A stretch of DNA of 64,000 nt from Lachnospira sp. UBA3212 (lineage in GTDB: Bacteria; Bacillota; Clostridia; Lachnospirales; Lachnospiraceae), in NCBI GenBank assembly GCA_002363615.1, contig DEWK01000007.1:72134-136133 (forward strand). Reading direction: 5' to 3'. Both the position numbers and the translations under genes were made by a program. Below, one piece after another: positions 28,360 through 37,398 of the stretch (position 1 is its first letter; each line of letters starts with the position of its first letter). The notes beneath the pieces are model-generated. The model saw only the letters and a list, made by a program, of their open reading frames with translations. It made no database searches and was not told the DNA's origin.

Positions 28360-29436
28360 CTAAGAAATAATGGTTCCTCCGCCAAGCACCAGGTCTCCAT
28401 CATAAAAGACAACTGCCTGACCTGGGGTTACTGCCCGTACCTTATGGTCAAAAATCACTTCCACTTTATCCTGATCTATTTTTCTAATCTGACAAGGGTC
28501 CCCCTGGTGGTTGTATCGGATTTTGGCCACCACCTCTTTTGTCCCCTCAATATCTTCTACCGACATAAAGTTTAACCGATCACAGATCAAATGATCTGTA
28601 AATACATCTTCATTCTCCCCAATTACAACTTGATTGGTTTTTGGATCAATCTTTACCACAAATACCGGATGGCCCATGGCCAGTCCAAGCCCCTTTCTCT
28701 GACCCACGGTATAATGGGTGATTCCCTTATGTTTTCCTAACACATTACCGTGGATATCCACAAAATTTCCCTCCGGAATTTTTTTCTCAAGATTGCGATC
28801 AATAAATCCTGCATAATCTTGATCCGGAATAAAACAAATTTCCTGACTATCCGGCTTTTTGGAAATACGGGCATTGATCCTTGCAGCAATCTCTCGTACC
28901 TGGTCCTTATAATAGTCTCCTATCGGCATTAGGGTTTTAGATAGTTGATCCTGCGTTAAATTATAGAGAGCATAGGTCTGATCCTTTTGTGCCGTAACGG
29001 ATTTTCTTAGGGCATAACGACCATTCTCCAACTTTTCTACCCTGGCATAATGACCAGTAGCAATATAATCCGCCCCAATCTCCATACTTCTTTGAAGAAG
29101 GGATTCCCACTTTACATAACGATTACAGGCAATACAAGGATTTGGAGTCCTTCCCTTTTTATATTCTTCAATAAAATACGAGATTACCTTTTCCTGAAAA
29201 ACCTCCTTAAAATTCATAACATAATAGGGAATCTCTAAGGCATTGGCCACTCTTCTGGCATCATCTACCGCTGATAAACCACAACAACCATTTCCCTTAG
29301 CAGTCTCTTCCGGGTTTTCCGACTGCCAGATCTGCATGGTGACACCAATCACATTATATCCTTGTTCCTTTAACAAATAGGCACAGACCGATGAATCCAC
29401 TCCACCTGACATTCCTACCACTACCGTCTTTGACAT
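28360..29436 (-). CDS. mnmA: tRNA-specific 2-thiouridylase MnmA
   Basis: 358 residues. It thiolates U34 of Lys, Glu and Gln tRNAs using ATP and sulfur relayed from a cysteine desulfurase. The PP-loop GMSGGVDSSV is at about 8-17, NPCIACNRYVKW carries one catalytic Cys, and the second is in QEICFIPDQDY. The C-terminal beta-barrel (AVTPGQAVVFYDGD) is complete. It lies downstream of the tmRNA gene and is separated from it by a perfect hairpin. Confidence 0.96.
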   Translation of the reverse strand: MSKTVVVGMSGGVDSSVCAYLLKEQGYNVIGVTMQIWQSENPEETAKGNGCCGLSAVDDARRVANALEIPYYVMNFKEVFQEKVISYFIEEYKKGRTPNPCIACNRYVKWESLLQRSMEIGADYIATGHYARVEKLENGRYALRKSVTAQKDQTYALYNLTQDQLSKTLMPIGDYYKDQVREIAARINARISKKPDSQEICFIPDQDYAGFIDRNLEKKIPEGNFVDIHGNVLGKHKGITHYTVGQRKGLGLAMGHPVFVVKIDPKTNQVVIGENEDVFTDHLICDRLNFMSVEDIEGTKEVVAKIRYNHQGDPCQIRKIDQDKVEVIFDHKVRAVTPGQAVVFYDGDLVLGGGTIIS

Positions 29437-29467
29437 AAATTGCTCCTTTATTCCTAGTATAAATCAA

Positions 29468-29490
29468 TAGGGGAGACAATGTCTCCCCTA
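29468..29490 (-). terminator. Perfect hairpin downstream of tmRNA
   Basis: TAGGGGAGAC and GTCTCCCCTA form a 10-bp perfect stem with a 3-base loop. On the minus strand it is followed only by a weak T-rich tract (TTGATTTATA), so termination of the tmRNA transcript may be partial and mnmA could be read through. Confidence 0.6.
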
Positions 29491-29557
29491 CGAAGTCCTG
29501 CTAAACAAAGCATCTGATTCCTTTTTTGAAATCCAACGAATTCCACCTGCTATTAAG

Positions 29558-29898
29558 TGGAGCTGAGGGGAATCGAACCCCTGTCCGAAATTCTCTCCCT
29601 AAAGGTTTCTCCCACTACAGTTCCTGTATAAACATTCCCTTCGCCAGGCTCCCAGGAACAGGATCCTAACTTCAGTAGCTTCATGAATTCTTTATCCGTG
29701 TCAAAGCTTTCACGAATAAGTTCCCTGTAAAGTCGATGCCTGTTCCTAAGCTACAGGAGACCTAAGACAGACAAGCTGCAACTAGGCAGCGATTGCTAAA
29801 CTATCGTTTGCGTTTAAATTTAAAGTTAGTAGTTTTAGGTGTTACCTCACCAGTGGCTTCCTAAACTTCAAAAACCCCGTCGAAACCAGTACAACCCC
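29558..29898 (-). ncRNA. ssrA: Transfer-messenger RNA (tmRNA)
   Basis: The 5' end GGGGTTGTACTGGTTTCGAC at 29898 and the 3' end with TTCGGACAGGGGTTCGATTC and CAGCTCCA at 29558 are the tRNA-like halves of one-piece tmRNA; GGGGTTG pairs with CAGCTCC. No 3' CCA is encoded. The tag frame begins at GCA (29811) and ends at TAG (29784-29782), giving ANDSLAIAA after the charged alanine. It rescues stalled ribosomes together with SmpB, whose gene lies about 90 bases upstream on the same strand. Confidence 0.95.
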
Positions 29899-29957
29899 AA
29901 AATTAGGTCTCTATTCGAGACTCTATTACCGGACACTGGTACTTAAGTGCTAGTCCT

Positions 29958-29985
29958 ATCATAACACATTTTTCTTTTTTGACAA
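29958..29985 (-). promoter_or_regulatory. Promoter of ssrA
   Basis: Minus strand TTGTCA (29980-29985), a 16-base spacer ending TGTGT, then TATGAT (29958-29963). The start near 29951 would give a precursor leader of about 50 bases that folds into a small GTCTC/GAGAC hairpin before the mature 5' end. Confidence 0.65.
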
Positions 29986-29990
29986 GTATC

Positions 29991-30458
29991 TTATCGAAGG
30001 CCAAGTTTGAAATCTCTTTCTGCCTCACGCTTCTGGTCCTTCTTTGCAATATCCTCTCGCTTATCATAAAGCTTTTTACCCTTGGCAAGACCAATTTCTA
30101 CTTTTACACGACCATTGTTAAAATATACCTCCAAAGGCACAATGGTTAAACGTTCTTCCTTCACTTTATCCAAGAGTTTTCGAATCTCACTCTTGTGAAG
30201 TAAAAGTTTTTTGATTCGAAGAGGATCCCTGTTAAAGATATTTCCCTTTTCATAAGGGGAAATATGCATACCATACACAAAAACTTCTCCCTCTTCTATT
30301 TTAACATAGGCTTCTTTAATGCTACATTTGCCCATACGCAGGGACTTCACTTCTGTTCCGTGAAGCTCAATTCCTGCTTCATATTTTTCCAGAATAAAAT
30401 AATCATGATATGCCTTTTTATTGTTGGCAATCAGCTTACGTCCCTTATCCCTAGCCAT
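29991..30458 (-). CDS. smpB: SsrA-binding protein SmpB
   Basis: 155 residues, the standard size. It binds the tRNA-like part of tmRNA and delivers it to stalled ribosomes. Motifs visible are NKKAYHDYFILEKYEAGIEL, GTEVKSLR, NIFNRDP and KKLYDKREDI, with a basic C-terminal tail that occupies the mRNA channel in this family. It starts two bases before the rnr stop is cleared, so it is coupled to rnr, and the tmRNA gene follows. Confidence 0.97.
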   Translation of the reverse strand: MARDKGRKLIANNKKAYHDYFILEKYEAGIELHGTEVKSLRMGKCSIKEAYVKIEEGEVFVYGMHISPYEKGNIFNRDPLRIKKLLLHKSEIRKLLDKVKEERLTIVPLEVYFNNGRVKVEIGLAKGKKLYDKREDIAKKDQKREAERDFKLGLR

Positions 30459-30459
30459 A

Positions 30460-32628
30460 CTATTTCTCCTCTTCCACTAGTGAAAAATCAATCGCACGAA
30501 GACGAACATCTGAGGCATCTACCTTTACTAGGCATGGGTCTCCAATTCGAAATACCTTTCGATTTGCCTCTCCAATTAAGATTCTATGCTCTTCATCATA
30601 AACATAGTAATCATCCTTCATACTACGTACAGAAACCAGTCCTTCTACCGTGTTTTCCAAGCGAACATAAATCCCCCAACTGGTTACACCGGTAATGATT
30701 CCCGAAAATACCTCGCCTACATATTTTTTCATATAGGCTGCCATCATAATCTTATTGGCATCACGCTCGGCATCCACGGCTCTACGCTCATTTTCAGAGG
30801 TAGAAGTAGCCACTCCATCCCCGATTTCACGGAAATGATCCATACGCTTCTCATCTAACTCTCCATGAAGTTGCTCCTTGATGATTCGATGGATGTAAAG
30901 ATCCGGATATCTACGAATTGGCGAAGTGAAGTGTGAATAATACTTCATGGCCAAACCAAAGTGTCCGTCTGCAGTTACGGTATAGTGGGCCTGCTTCATA
31001 GAACGAAGGACCATGGTTGATACCAAGGCTTCCTTATCTGTTCCTTTTACCTTTCTTAATACCTCTGCTAACTTTCCCGGATGAATTCCATGCTCGTCTC
31101 CTTCATTATGAAGGATAATTCCAAGTTCTGCAAGATTTCGCTTTAATTCGGTAATTCTATCCTCATCTGGAATATCATGGGTACGATAAAGGAATGGCAC
31201 TTCCTTCCAGAAGAAATGTTCTGCAACGGTAGCATTGGCCATTAACATGAATTCCTCGATCATCATAGTTGCCTGCGTGCGGTCATATGGATGAATATCG
31301 ATTGGATTGCAATTTTCATCTAAGACAATCTTAGTTTCTGAAAACTCAAAGTCAATGGTTCCATTTTTCATACGAACCTCATTTAAAATGTCCTGTAATT
31401 CATGCATTTTCATTAACAGGTCTACATATGGCAGGTAGTCCTCTTCTGGGTTTCCATCAAAGACTCTCTGTACGCTGTCGTAGTTCATACGCTTATCTAC
31501 ATTAATAACCGAAGCACAAATCTCATGTCCGACAACCTTTCCCTTGGAATCAATGTCCACGAAACAGGTCATAGCAAGACGATTCACTCCTTCATTTAGG
31601 GAGCAAATGCCATTGGATAATTTTTTTGGAAGCATTGGAATAACCATATCCGGCATATAGCATGAGGTTCCTCGCTTGTATGCTTCTTCATCTAACGGAG
31701 TATTTTCTGTTACATAATGACTAACATCTGCAATATGTACTCCCAAGTGATAAATTCCATCCTCTGATACGGTCAAACTTACTGCATCATCCAAGTCCTT
31801 AGAATCTAATCCATCGATGGTTACCATGGTAAGATTTCTAAGATCTTTTCTTCCCACCATTTCGGTTGGCTGCACATCATCCGGAATAGATTTAATCTGA
31901 GCCTGGACTTCCGCTGGAAACTCCGGTGTAAATTCATAGGTTCTCCGAACCGCTTTCATCTCTGTTTCAAGTTCGCTTGCGTCACCTAGGATTTCTACAA
32001 TCTTTCCCGATGGCTTCTTTCTCTTTCCATCTCCAAAGCTCGTTACCTTTACCACAACCTTGCTACCAGTTTTCGCTTCCATGCTATTACGGCCCTCCAC
32101 GAAAATGTCCTGATTATATTTGGGATTATCTAAGATAACAAATCCAAAGGTCTTATTATTCTGGAAATTACCAATGAACTCCGTATGTGCTCTCTGTAAG
32201 ACTTTTACAATCTTACCGGTATCCTTCTCATCTTCTCCTTCTGCCTTCTTTACAATGGTTACAAGGACTGTATCCTCATGAAATGCTCCATGAGTATCAT
32301 CCTTAGGGACAAAAATTTCAATCGGCTCTGCTTCCGGATTTTCCTCATCTACCACCTTCACAAAACCAAATCCTGATTTGGTTGCCCAAAAGCTTCCTAC
32401 TAAACCAGTAAGGTCGCTTTTCCTATATTTTTCCTTGCTGCTAATGGTCACTTTCCCCTCAGCAATCAAAGCATCTAACACTTCCTTTAAGTCCTCACGG
32501 TTCTCTTTTTTCACATCTAAAAGAATCGCAATTTCCTTTAATTTCATTGGTTTGTAGCTTTTTTCATTCACTAAATCAAGCACAATCTGCTTTTTGTCTT
32601 CCATTGTTTTACTAATAAATTCTTCCAT
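30460..32628 (-). CDS. rnr: Ribonuclease R
   Basis: About 722 residues from the first ATG at 32628; an in-frame TTG at 32673 would add 15 residues and cannot be excluded. RNase R degrades structured RNA 3' to 5' and works with tmRNA and SmpB on defective mRNAs. A winged-helix N-terminus is followed by cold-shock domains (about 70-220), the RNB domain with DSKDLDDAVSL (metal-binding Asp residues), RGTSCYMPDMVIPMLP and HFTSPIRRYPDL, and a C-terminal S1 domain. The rnr-smpB-ssrA order makes one trans-translation and decay unit. Confidence 0.94.
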   Translation of the reverse strand: MEEFISKTMEDKKQIVLDLVNEKSYKPMKLKEIAILLDVKKENREDLKEVLDALIAEGKVTISSKEKYRKSDLTGLVGSFWATKSGFGFVKVVDEENPEAEPIEIFVPKDDTHGAFHEDTVLVTIVKKAEGEDEKDTGKIVKVLQRAHTEFIGNFQNNKTFGFVILDNPKYNQDIFVEGRNSMEAKTGSKVVVKVTSFGDGKRKKPSGKIVEILGDASELETEMKAVRRTYEFTPEFPAEVQAQIKSIPDDVQPTEMVGRKDLRNLTMVTIDGLDSKDLDDAVSLTVSEDGIYHLGVHIADVSHYVTENTPLDEEAYKRGTSCYMPDMVIPMLPKKLSNGICSLNEGVNRLAMTCFVDIDSKGKVVGHEICASVINVDKRMNYDSVQRVFDGNPEEDYLPYVDLLMKMHELQDILNEVRMKNGTIDFEFSETKIVLDENCNPIDIHPYDRTQATMMIEEFMLMANATVAEHFFWKEVPFLYRTHDIPDEDRITELKRNLAELGIILHNEGDEHGIHPGKLAEVLRKVKGTDKEALVSTMVLRSMKQAHYTVTADGHFGLAMKYYSHFTSPIRRYPDLYIHRIIKEQLHGELDEKRMDHFREIGDGVATSTSENERRAVDAERDANKIMMAAYMKKYVGEVFSGIITGVTSWGIYVRLENTVEGLVSVRSMKDDYYVYDEEHRILIGEANRKVFRIGDPCLVKVDASDVRLRAIDFSLVEEEK

Positions 32629-32703
32629 CTTTTCTTCTACTTTCTTTCCTTCTATTTCGACTTGTTTGACCAAAGGTCTGGCGTCTATTTTCCTTTAGGC
32701 ATG

Positions 32704-32732
32704 AAAAAAGCTCTCTGATCGTTCAGAGAGCT
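32704..32732 (-). terminator. Intrinsic terminator after secG
   Basis: AGCTCTCTGA and TCAGAGAGCT form a perfect 10-bp stem with a 4-base loop, followed on the minus strand by six T. It separates secG from rnr, so rnr needs readthrough or its own promoter. Confidence 0.9.
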
Positions 32733-32744
32733 GTCAATCGCATC

Positions 32745-32981
32745 TTAGAAACTTACCTGCAGTAAAATAGCAATAATGAGAAAAGCGGTCCCAAGGAATC
32801 TAGTTGCTCGAATTAAAGCACCCTGTTTTGAACGTCCCTTGTTCTTCTCCCAGTAACTATCTACCTGTCCGGTAAATGCAGAACCAAATCCTGCGTCCTT
32901 ACCTTCCTGACATAAAATAACAATTGTTAATGCTACACTGACTAAAATAAATAAAATCGTTAAAATTAATTTAAAATCCAC
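32745..32981 (-). CDS. secG: Preprotein translocase subunit SecG
   Basis: 78 residues with a GTG start behind GGAGG. Two membrane helices (about 3-23 and 57-76) flank a short loop with GFGSAFTGQVDSYWEKNKGR, typical of SecG. It aids SecYEG-dependent export by inverting or stabilising the channel. It lies between tpiA and rnr, a common Firmicute arrangement, and is bounded by terminators on both sides. Confidence 0.92.
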   Translation of the reverse strand: MDFKLILTILFILVSVALTIVILCQEGKDAGFGSAFTGQVDSYWEKNKGRSKQGALIRATRFLGTAFLIIAILLQVSF

Positions 32982-33011
32982 GATGACACCTCCTAATAAT
33001 CAAACATGGCT

Positions 33012-33040
33012 ATCTTACCACAAGGTCAATGATAAATCAA
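33012..33040 (-). promoter_or_regulatory. Promoter of secG
   Basis: Minus strand TTGATT (33035-33040), 17 bases, TAAGAT (33012-33017), located between the tpiA terminator and the secG ribosome site. Confidence 0.65.
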
Positions 33041-33072
33041 GAACTTATTTCCCAAATGTCTTTTAAGAAACG

Positions 33073-33116
33073 AAAAAAGTGGCTTATCCCACATCAAGTC
33101 TGGGATAAACCACTTT
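33073..33116 (-). terminator. Intrinsic terminator after tpiA
   Basis: AAAGTGGTTTATCCCA pairs with TGGGATAAGCCACTTT on the minus strand, a long stem with one mismatch, followed by six T. It closes the glycolytic gene block. Confidence 0.92.
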
Positions 33117-33131
33117 ATCTTTAGCCAAAAA

Positions 33132-33899
33132 CTAGATTCGATAAGCCAACTGACGATCGTAATTTACAATTCGACCAAAATCAGTCTTTAAGGATGCTCC
33201 TCCCACTAAACCGCCATCAATATCTGGCTGCGAAAAAAGGAAGGGAGCTGAATCAGCATTCACGGATCCACCGTACTGAATACGGATCATATCTGCTGTC
33301 TCATCATCGTATAATTCGCGAATACAAGAACGGATCTCCTGGCATACTTCCTGAGCCTGCTCAGGAGTTGCAACCTTTCCGGTTCCAATCGCCCAAATTG
33401 GCTCATATGCAATGATTGCCTTCTTGGCATTGCTAGCAGGCACCCTTGCAAATGCACTTTTTATCTGGGTCCTTACAAAATCAATGGTTACACCCTGTTC
33501 TCTCTGAATCAAGGTTTCTCCACAACAAATAATTGGAATCAGATTGTGTTCAAACGCCTTTAATACCTTCTTGTTTACGGTTTCATTGGTCTCTGCGAAA
33601 TGCTCGCGTCTCTCCGAGTGACCAACGATTACATAAGTTACACCGGCATCCACTAACATATTCGGAGAGACTTCTCCGGTATATGCACCATTCTCTTCGA
33701 AGTACATGTTCTCAGCACCGATTTTTATTTTTGTACCTTTCACCGCTTCAACTACGGGAATAATATCAATATCCGGTACGCAGAAGACAACGTCTACGTC
33801 CTTGCTTTCTACCAATGGCTTTAATTCGTTCACCAATGCCACTGCTTCTGAAGGGGTCTTGTTCATCTTCCAGTTACCTGCAACGATCTTTCTCCTCAT
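33132..33899 (-). CDS. tpiA: Triose-phosphate isomerase
   Basis: 255 residues, TIM barrel. It interconverts dihydroxyacetone phosphate and glyceraldehyde-3-phosphate. NWKMN carries the catalytic Lys and GHSERR the His, and AYEPIWAIGTGKVAT supplies the catalytic Glu and the flexible loop. It starts 48 bases after pgk in the gap-pgk-tpiA series. Confidence 0.98.
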   Translation of the reverse strand: MRRKIVAGNWKMNKTPSEAVALVNELKPLVESKDVDVVFCVPDIDIIPVVEAVKGTKIKIGAENMYFEENGAYTGEVSPNMLVDAGVTYVIVGHSERREHFAETNETVNKKVLKAFEHNLIPIICCGETLIQREQGVTIDFVRTQIKSAFARVPASNAKKAIIAYEPIWAIGTGKVATPEQAQEVCQEIRSCIRELYDDETADMIRIQYGGSVNADSAPFLFSQPDIDGGLVGGASLKTDFGRIVNYDRQLAYRI

Positions 33900-33947
33900 A
33901 TACCTTACCCTCTCTTTTTAGCAATCTACCCTTGTTTTGTCCTGGTT

Positions 33948-35141
33948 CTACTTGTCGTTAGCTGCTGCTACACCTGGAAGTTCCTTACCCTCAAGGAATT
34001 CAAGGGAAGCTCCACCACCGGTAGAGATATGAGTCATCTTATCACCATAACCAAGCTGGTTTACAGCTGCTGCCGAATCACCACCACCGATGATTGTAAC
34101 AGCATCTTCAAGATCAGCCATAGCCTTTGCTACTGCGATTGTTCCAGCTGCAAAGTTTGACATCTCGAATACACCCATAGGTCCATTCCATACAACGGTC
34201 TTAGCACCCTTTAATGCATCTGCATAAAGCGCCTGAGTCTTAGGTCCTATATCAAGACCCATCTCATCATCCGCCATATCACCTTCTACAGTATGGAAAG
34301 GAACATCGTTGCTAAATTCCTTCGCTACTACTGCATCAACAGGAAGAAGAAGATTTACACCCTTATCCTTAGCCTTCTGAACCATTTCATTGGCATAATC
34401 AAGATAATCATCCTCAACTAATGACTTACCAACCTTTTCACCGGCAGCCTTTGCAAATGTAAAGCACATACCACCACCAATGATCAAGGTATCAACCTTA
34501 TCAAGTAAGTTGTTGATTACGGAAATCTTTGAAGAAACCTTTGATCCACCAAGAATTGCAACGAATGGTCTCTTTGGATTTTCTACTGCATTACCAAGGA
34601 AATCAATCTCCTTCTGCATTAAGTAACCTACTACTGCTGTATCCACATACTGGGTTACACCAACGTTTGAGCAGTGTGCTCTGTGAGCTGTACCAAATGC
34701 ATCATTTACAAATACATCTGCCAATGAAGCAAGATCCTTGCTGAAGCTTTCTTCATTCTTGGTCTCTTCTGCTCTATAACGTGTGTTCTCAAGTAAAACA
34801 ACATCTCCATCATTCATAGCCTCGACAGCTGCCTTTGCGTTTGGTCCAATAACCTCAGGATCAGCTGCAAACTTAACATCCTGTCCAAGAAGTTCACTTA
34901 ATCTTACTGCAACCGGTGCAAGTGAAAGCTCTGGCTTTGGCTCTCCCTTTGGCTTACCAAGGTGTGAGCAAAGGATTACCTTTCCACCATCTGCAATTAA
35001 CTTCTTAATAGTAGGAAGAGCAGCTACAAGACGATTCTCGTCTGTGATCTTTCCATCTTTTAATGGCACGTTAAAGTCACAACGTACTAACACTCTCTGG
35101 CCCTTAACATTGATATCATCTACTGATTTTTTATTTAACAT
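33948..35141 (-). CDS. pgk: Phosphoglycerate kinase
   Basis: 397 residues from the ATG at 35141, preceded by GAGAGG; an in-frame extension to 35219 would run through the upstream terminator and is rejected. It makes ATP from 1,3-bisphosphoglycerate in glycolysis. Visible motifs are RVLVRCDFNVPL, LCSHLGKPKG, VLLENTRYR, and GGGDSAAAV near the C-terminus. A strong hairpin with a T-run separates it from gap, so pgk expression probably depends on partial readthrough or its own start. Confidence 0.98.
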   Translation of the reverse strand: MLNKKSVDDINVKGQRVLVRCDFNVPLKDGKITDENRLVAALPTIKKLIADGGKVILCSHLGKPKGEPKPELSLAPVAVRLSELLGQDVKFAADPEVIGPNAKAAVEAMNDGDVVLLENTRYRAEETKNEESFSKDLASLADVFVNDAFGTAHRAHCSNVGVTQYVDTAVVGYLMQKEIDFLGNAVENPKRPFVAILGGSKVSSKISVINNLLDKVDTLIIGGGMCFTFAKAAGEKVGKSLVEDDYLDYANEMVQKAKDKGVNLLLPVDAVVAKEFSNDVPFHTVEGDMADDEMGLDIGPKTQALYADALKGAKTVVWNGPMGVFEMSNFAAGTIAVAKAMADLEDAVTIIGGGDSAAAVNQLGYGDKMTHISTGGGASLEFLEGKELPGVAAANDK

Positions 35142-35170
35142 GAATAAAACCTCTCTTTTCTTAATTTTAT

Positions 35171-35204
35171 AAAAAAAGGGTCCGGCCCAATGACCGGACC
35201 CCTT
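35171..35204 (-). terminator. Terminator or attenuator between gap and pgk
   Basis: GGGTCCGG and CCGGACCC form an 8-bp G+C-rich stem, extended by AAA/TTT pairs, with seven T following on the minus strand. It sits directly between the gap stop and the pgk ribosome site, so it would lower pgk-tpiA expression relative to gap. Confidence 0.88.
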
Positions 35205-35227
35205 TCGGATCAATACCAAATATGAAC

Positions 35228-36265
35228 TTATGCTAATTCAGCAAAGTACTTAATTGTACGAACCATCTGGCTTGTGTATGAGTTCTCGTTGTCATACCAT
35301 GAAACAACCTGAACTTCATAAAGATCATCCGCAATCTGGTTAACCATTGTCTGGGTTGCATCAAATAATGAACCAAATCTCATACCGATAACGTCAGATG
35401 AAACGATCGGATCTTCGTTGTATCCAAATGACTCTGAAGTAGCAGCCTTCATAGCAGCGTTGATAGCTTCAGCTGTAACGTCAGCCTTCTTTACAACTGC
35501 TGTAAGGATTGTTGTAGAACCGGTAGGTACAGGTACTCTCTGTGCAGAACCGATTAACTTTCCGTTTAATTCTGGAATTACAAGTCCGATTGCCTTAGCA
35601 GCTCCTGTTGAGTTAGGAACGATATTAGCAGCACCAGCTCTTGCTCTTCTTAAGTCACCCTTTCTGTGTGGACCATCAAGAATCATCTGGTCACCAGTGT
35701 AAGCGTGAATGGTAGACATGATACCTGACTGGATTGGTGCATAATCGTTAAGTGCCTTAGCCATAGGTGCAAGACAGTTGGTAGTACATGAAGCAGCTGA
35801 GATGATCTGATCATCTGCTGTTAAAGTACCTTCGTTTACTGAATATACGATGGTCTTAAGATCCTTACCAGCTGGAGCTGAGATAACAACCTTCTTAGCA
35901 CCTGCATTGATATGAGCCATAGACTTCTCCTTAGAGGTGTAGAAACCTGTACACTCAAGAACAACATCAACACCAATCTCGCCCCAAGGAAGCTCGTTAG
36001 CGTCTGCCTTAGCATAGATTGTAAGAGTCTTTCCATCCACTGTGATTGTTCCAGCCTCGTCATCAGCTGTTACAGTGTGAAGATTCTCACCGATCTTTCC
36101 ACAATATCCGCCCTGTGCGGTATCATACTTTAATAAGTTAGCAAGCATTGAAGGCTTTGTTAAGTCGTTGATAGCGACTACATCATAACCCTCTGCTCCG
36201 AACATCTGTCTGAATGCAAGACGTCCAATACGTCCAAAACCATTAATTGCAACTTTTACTGCCAT
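35228..36265 (-). CDS. gap: Glyceraldehyde-3-phosphate dehydrogenase
   Basis: 345 residues from the ATG at 36265, which has an AGGAGG site; a longer in-frame start at 36331 overlaps the promoter. It is NAD-dependent, converting G3P to 1,3-bisphosphoglycerate. The Rossmann motif INGFGRIGR is at about 7-15, the catalytic Cys is in SAASCTTNC, and the active-site His region reads HAYTGDQ. Codon use is strongly biased, as expected for a highly expressed gene. No second gap gene is in the window. Confidence 0.98.
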   Translation of the reverse strand: MAVKVAINGFGRIGRLAFRQMFGAEGYDVVAINDLTKPSMLANLLKYDTAQGGYCGKIGENLHTVTADDEAGTITVDGKTLTIYAKADANELPWGEIGVDVVLECTGFYTSKEKSMAHINAGAKKVVISAPAGKDLKTIVYSVNEGTLTADDQIISAASCTTNCLAPMAKALNDYAPIQSGIMSTIHAYTGDQMILDGPHRKGDLRRARAGAANIVPNSTGAAKAIGLVIPELNGKLIGSAQRVPVPTGSTTILTAVVKKADVTAEAINAAMKAATSESFGYNEDPIVSSDVIGMRFGSLFDATQTMVNQIADDLYEVQVVSWYDNENSYTSQMVRTIKYFAELA

Positions 36266-36301
36266 TTTGAAACCTCCTAGTTTATAATATTGGTAATCTC
36301 C

Positions 36302-36326
36302 CGTCAAATATGATAGCTTTTGACGA
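36302..36326 (-). promoter_or_regulatory. Inverted repeat in the gap leader
   Basis: CGTCAAA and TTTGACG are 7-bp arms separated by about 10 bases, lying between the gap promoter and ribosome site. It may be a repressor site comparable in position to CggR operators, or an mRNA-stabilising hairpin; no regulator gene is adjacent. Confidence 0.4.
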
Positions 36327-36337
36327 GCCACAAACTT

Positions 36338-36366
36338 ATTTTACATAAGTTGCCCAAAAATATCAA
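36338..36366 (-). promoter_or_regulatory. Promoter of gap
   Basis: Minus strand TTGATA (36361-36366), 17 bases, TAAAAT (36338-36343). Predicted start near 36331, about 65 bases before the gap ATG. Confidence 0.75.
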
Positions 36367-36489
36367 GTGTTTCAAAGGCCAGATTCTAACTTTTTTTACA
36401 TTTTTGCTCATTTTTATGTTTCCTGTGTTACAATGGAGCTGGTTTTCATGCAAGTCACCGGATTGCACCACTTAGAACCGTAGCAATGC

Positions 36490-36510
36490 GTAATTCCCAG
36501 TGGGAATTGA
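36490..36510 (+). promoter_or_regulatory. Palindrome in the leader of the PHP phosphatase gene
   Basis: AATTCCCAGTGGGAATT is a perfect inverted repeat with 8-base arms, located about 25 bases before the start codon. Upstream, a TG-extended -10 (TGTTACAAT) near 36426-36434 could be the promoter. The leader also contains GATTGC/GCAATG pairing. It does not match T-box or other leader RNAs that I know. Confidence 0.35.
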
Positions 36511-36535
36511 TTTTCTTTAAGAGAAGGAGAATAAT

Positions 36536-37336
36536 ATGCTTCCAGATTTTCACAATCATACCTGTTTTTCAGGTGACAGTTCACAAGATATTAGAGAATT
36601 ATTAGATCATGCAGTGGAACTTGGCATGCCTTCCATCTGTATCACGGATCACCAGGATTTTGATTATGTGGAAGATGGTGTATCCTTCACCATTGATCCT
36701 GTAAAATACTATGAAACCCTTAAAAACTTCCAGAAGGAATATGCTGGTCGTTTGGACCTTCGTATTGGTGTAGAGACGGGACTAGGCAAGGAATTTGCCA
36801 GCCGCCTGGCTGATTTTACCAGATTGGTCCCTTTTGATTTTATCATTGGTTCCATTCATGTGGTTTCCGGCATTGATCCTTATTACGACATTTACTGGGA
36901 AGGCAAGTCTGCTAAGCAGGCTATTTCTCAATATTTTGAAGCTTCTGTGGAGGCCCTTGAGACCTGTCACGATTTTGACATTTTTGGCCATATCGATTAT
37001 GGGGTTCGTTATTGTAAAGAGCCTGGTTTTGTTTACAATCCTTTGGATTACATAGATTATTTAGATGCACTTTTAAAAAAGCTCTTGTCCTTAGGAAAGG
37101 GAATTGAATTAAACACAGGTGGGCTTTATAAGGGAGCCAACCATACAAACCCCCACCCTGCAATCATAAAGCGCTACCGTGAACTTGGCGGCGAGATTAT
37201 TACCCTGGGTTCTGATGACCATCAGGCTAAATATCTAGGCTACGCCTTCGATCAAGCCCAAGACTTATTAAAGGATTGTGGTTTTAAATACTACTGTACC
37301 TTTAAGGATCGTAAAGCGGAATTTCATAAGTTTTAA
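36536..37336 (+). CDS. PHP-family histidinol-phosphatase (HisJ/HisK type)
   Basis: 266 residues. It has the PHP metal motifs HNHTCFSGDS at the N-terminus, ITDHQDFDY near residue 37, GSIHVV, GHIDYGVRY and GSDDHQ near the C-terminus, giving the full His/Asp set. In Firmicutes this family removes phosphate from histidinol phosphate in histidine synthesis. No other his genes lie nearby, so the substrate is inferred from family. GAGAAGGAGA precedes the ATG. The gene stands alone, opposite in direction to its neighbours. Confidence 0.85.
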   Translation: MLPDFHNHTCFSGDSSQDIRELLDHAVELGMPSICITDHQDFDYVEDGVSFTIDPVKYYETLKNFQKEYAGRLDLRIGVETGLGKEFASRLADFTRLVPFDFIIGSIHVVSGIDPYYDIYWEGKSAKQAISQYFEASVEALETCHDFDIFGHIDYGVRYCKEPGFVYNPLDYIDYLDALLKKLLSLGKGIELNTGGLYKGANHTNPHPAIIKRYRELGGEIITLGSDDHQAKYLGYAFDQAQDLLKDCGFKYYCTFKDRKAEFHKF

Positions 37337-37358
37337 CTTGGTCGAGTCCATCCGCATG

Positions 37359-37398
37359 AAAAAAACGTGCCATGTTTAAAGCATAGCACGTTTTTTTT
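37359..37398 (+). terminator. Bidirectional terminator between the PHP gene and the ABC permease
   Basis: AAAAACGTGC and GCACGTTTTT with further CATG/CAT pairing around a short loop, flanked by A- and T-runs. It serves the plus-strand phosphatase gene and the convergent minus-strand exporter. Confidence 0.92.

Noticed and set aside
36421..36535. T-box or other riboswitch before the PHP phosphatase gene
   Set aside because: No T-box consensus, specifier loop or terminator is visible; only a palindrome and a weak extended -10 were found.
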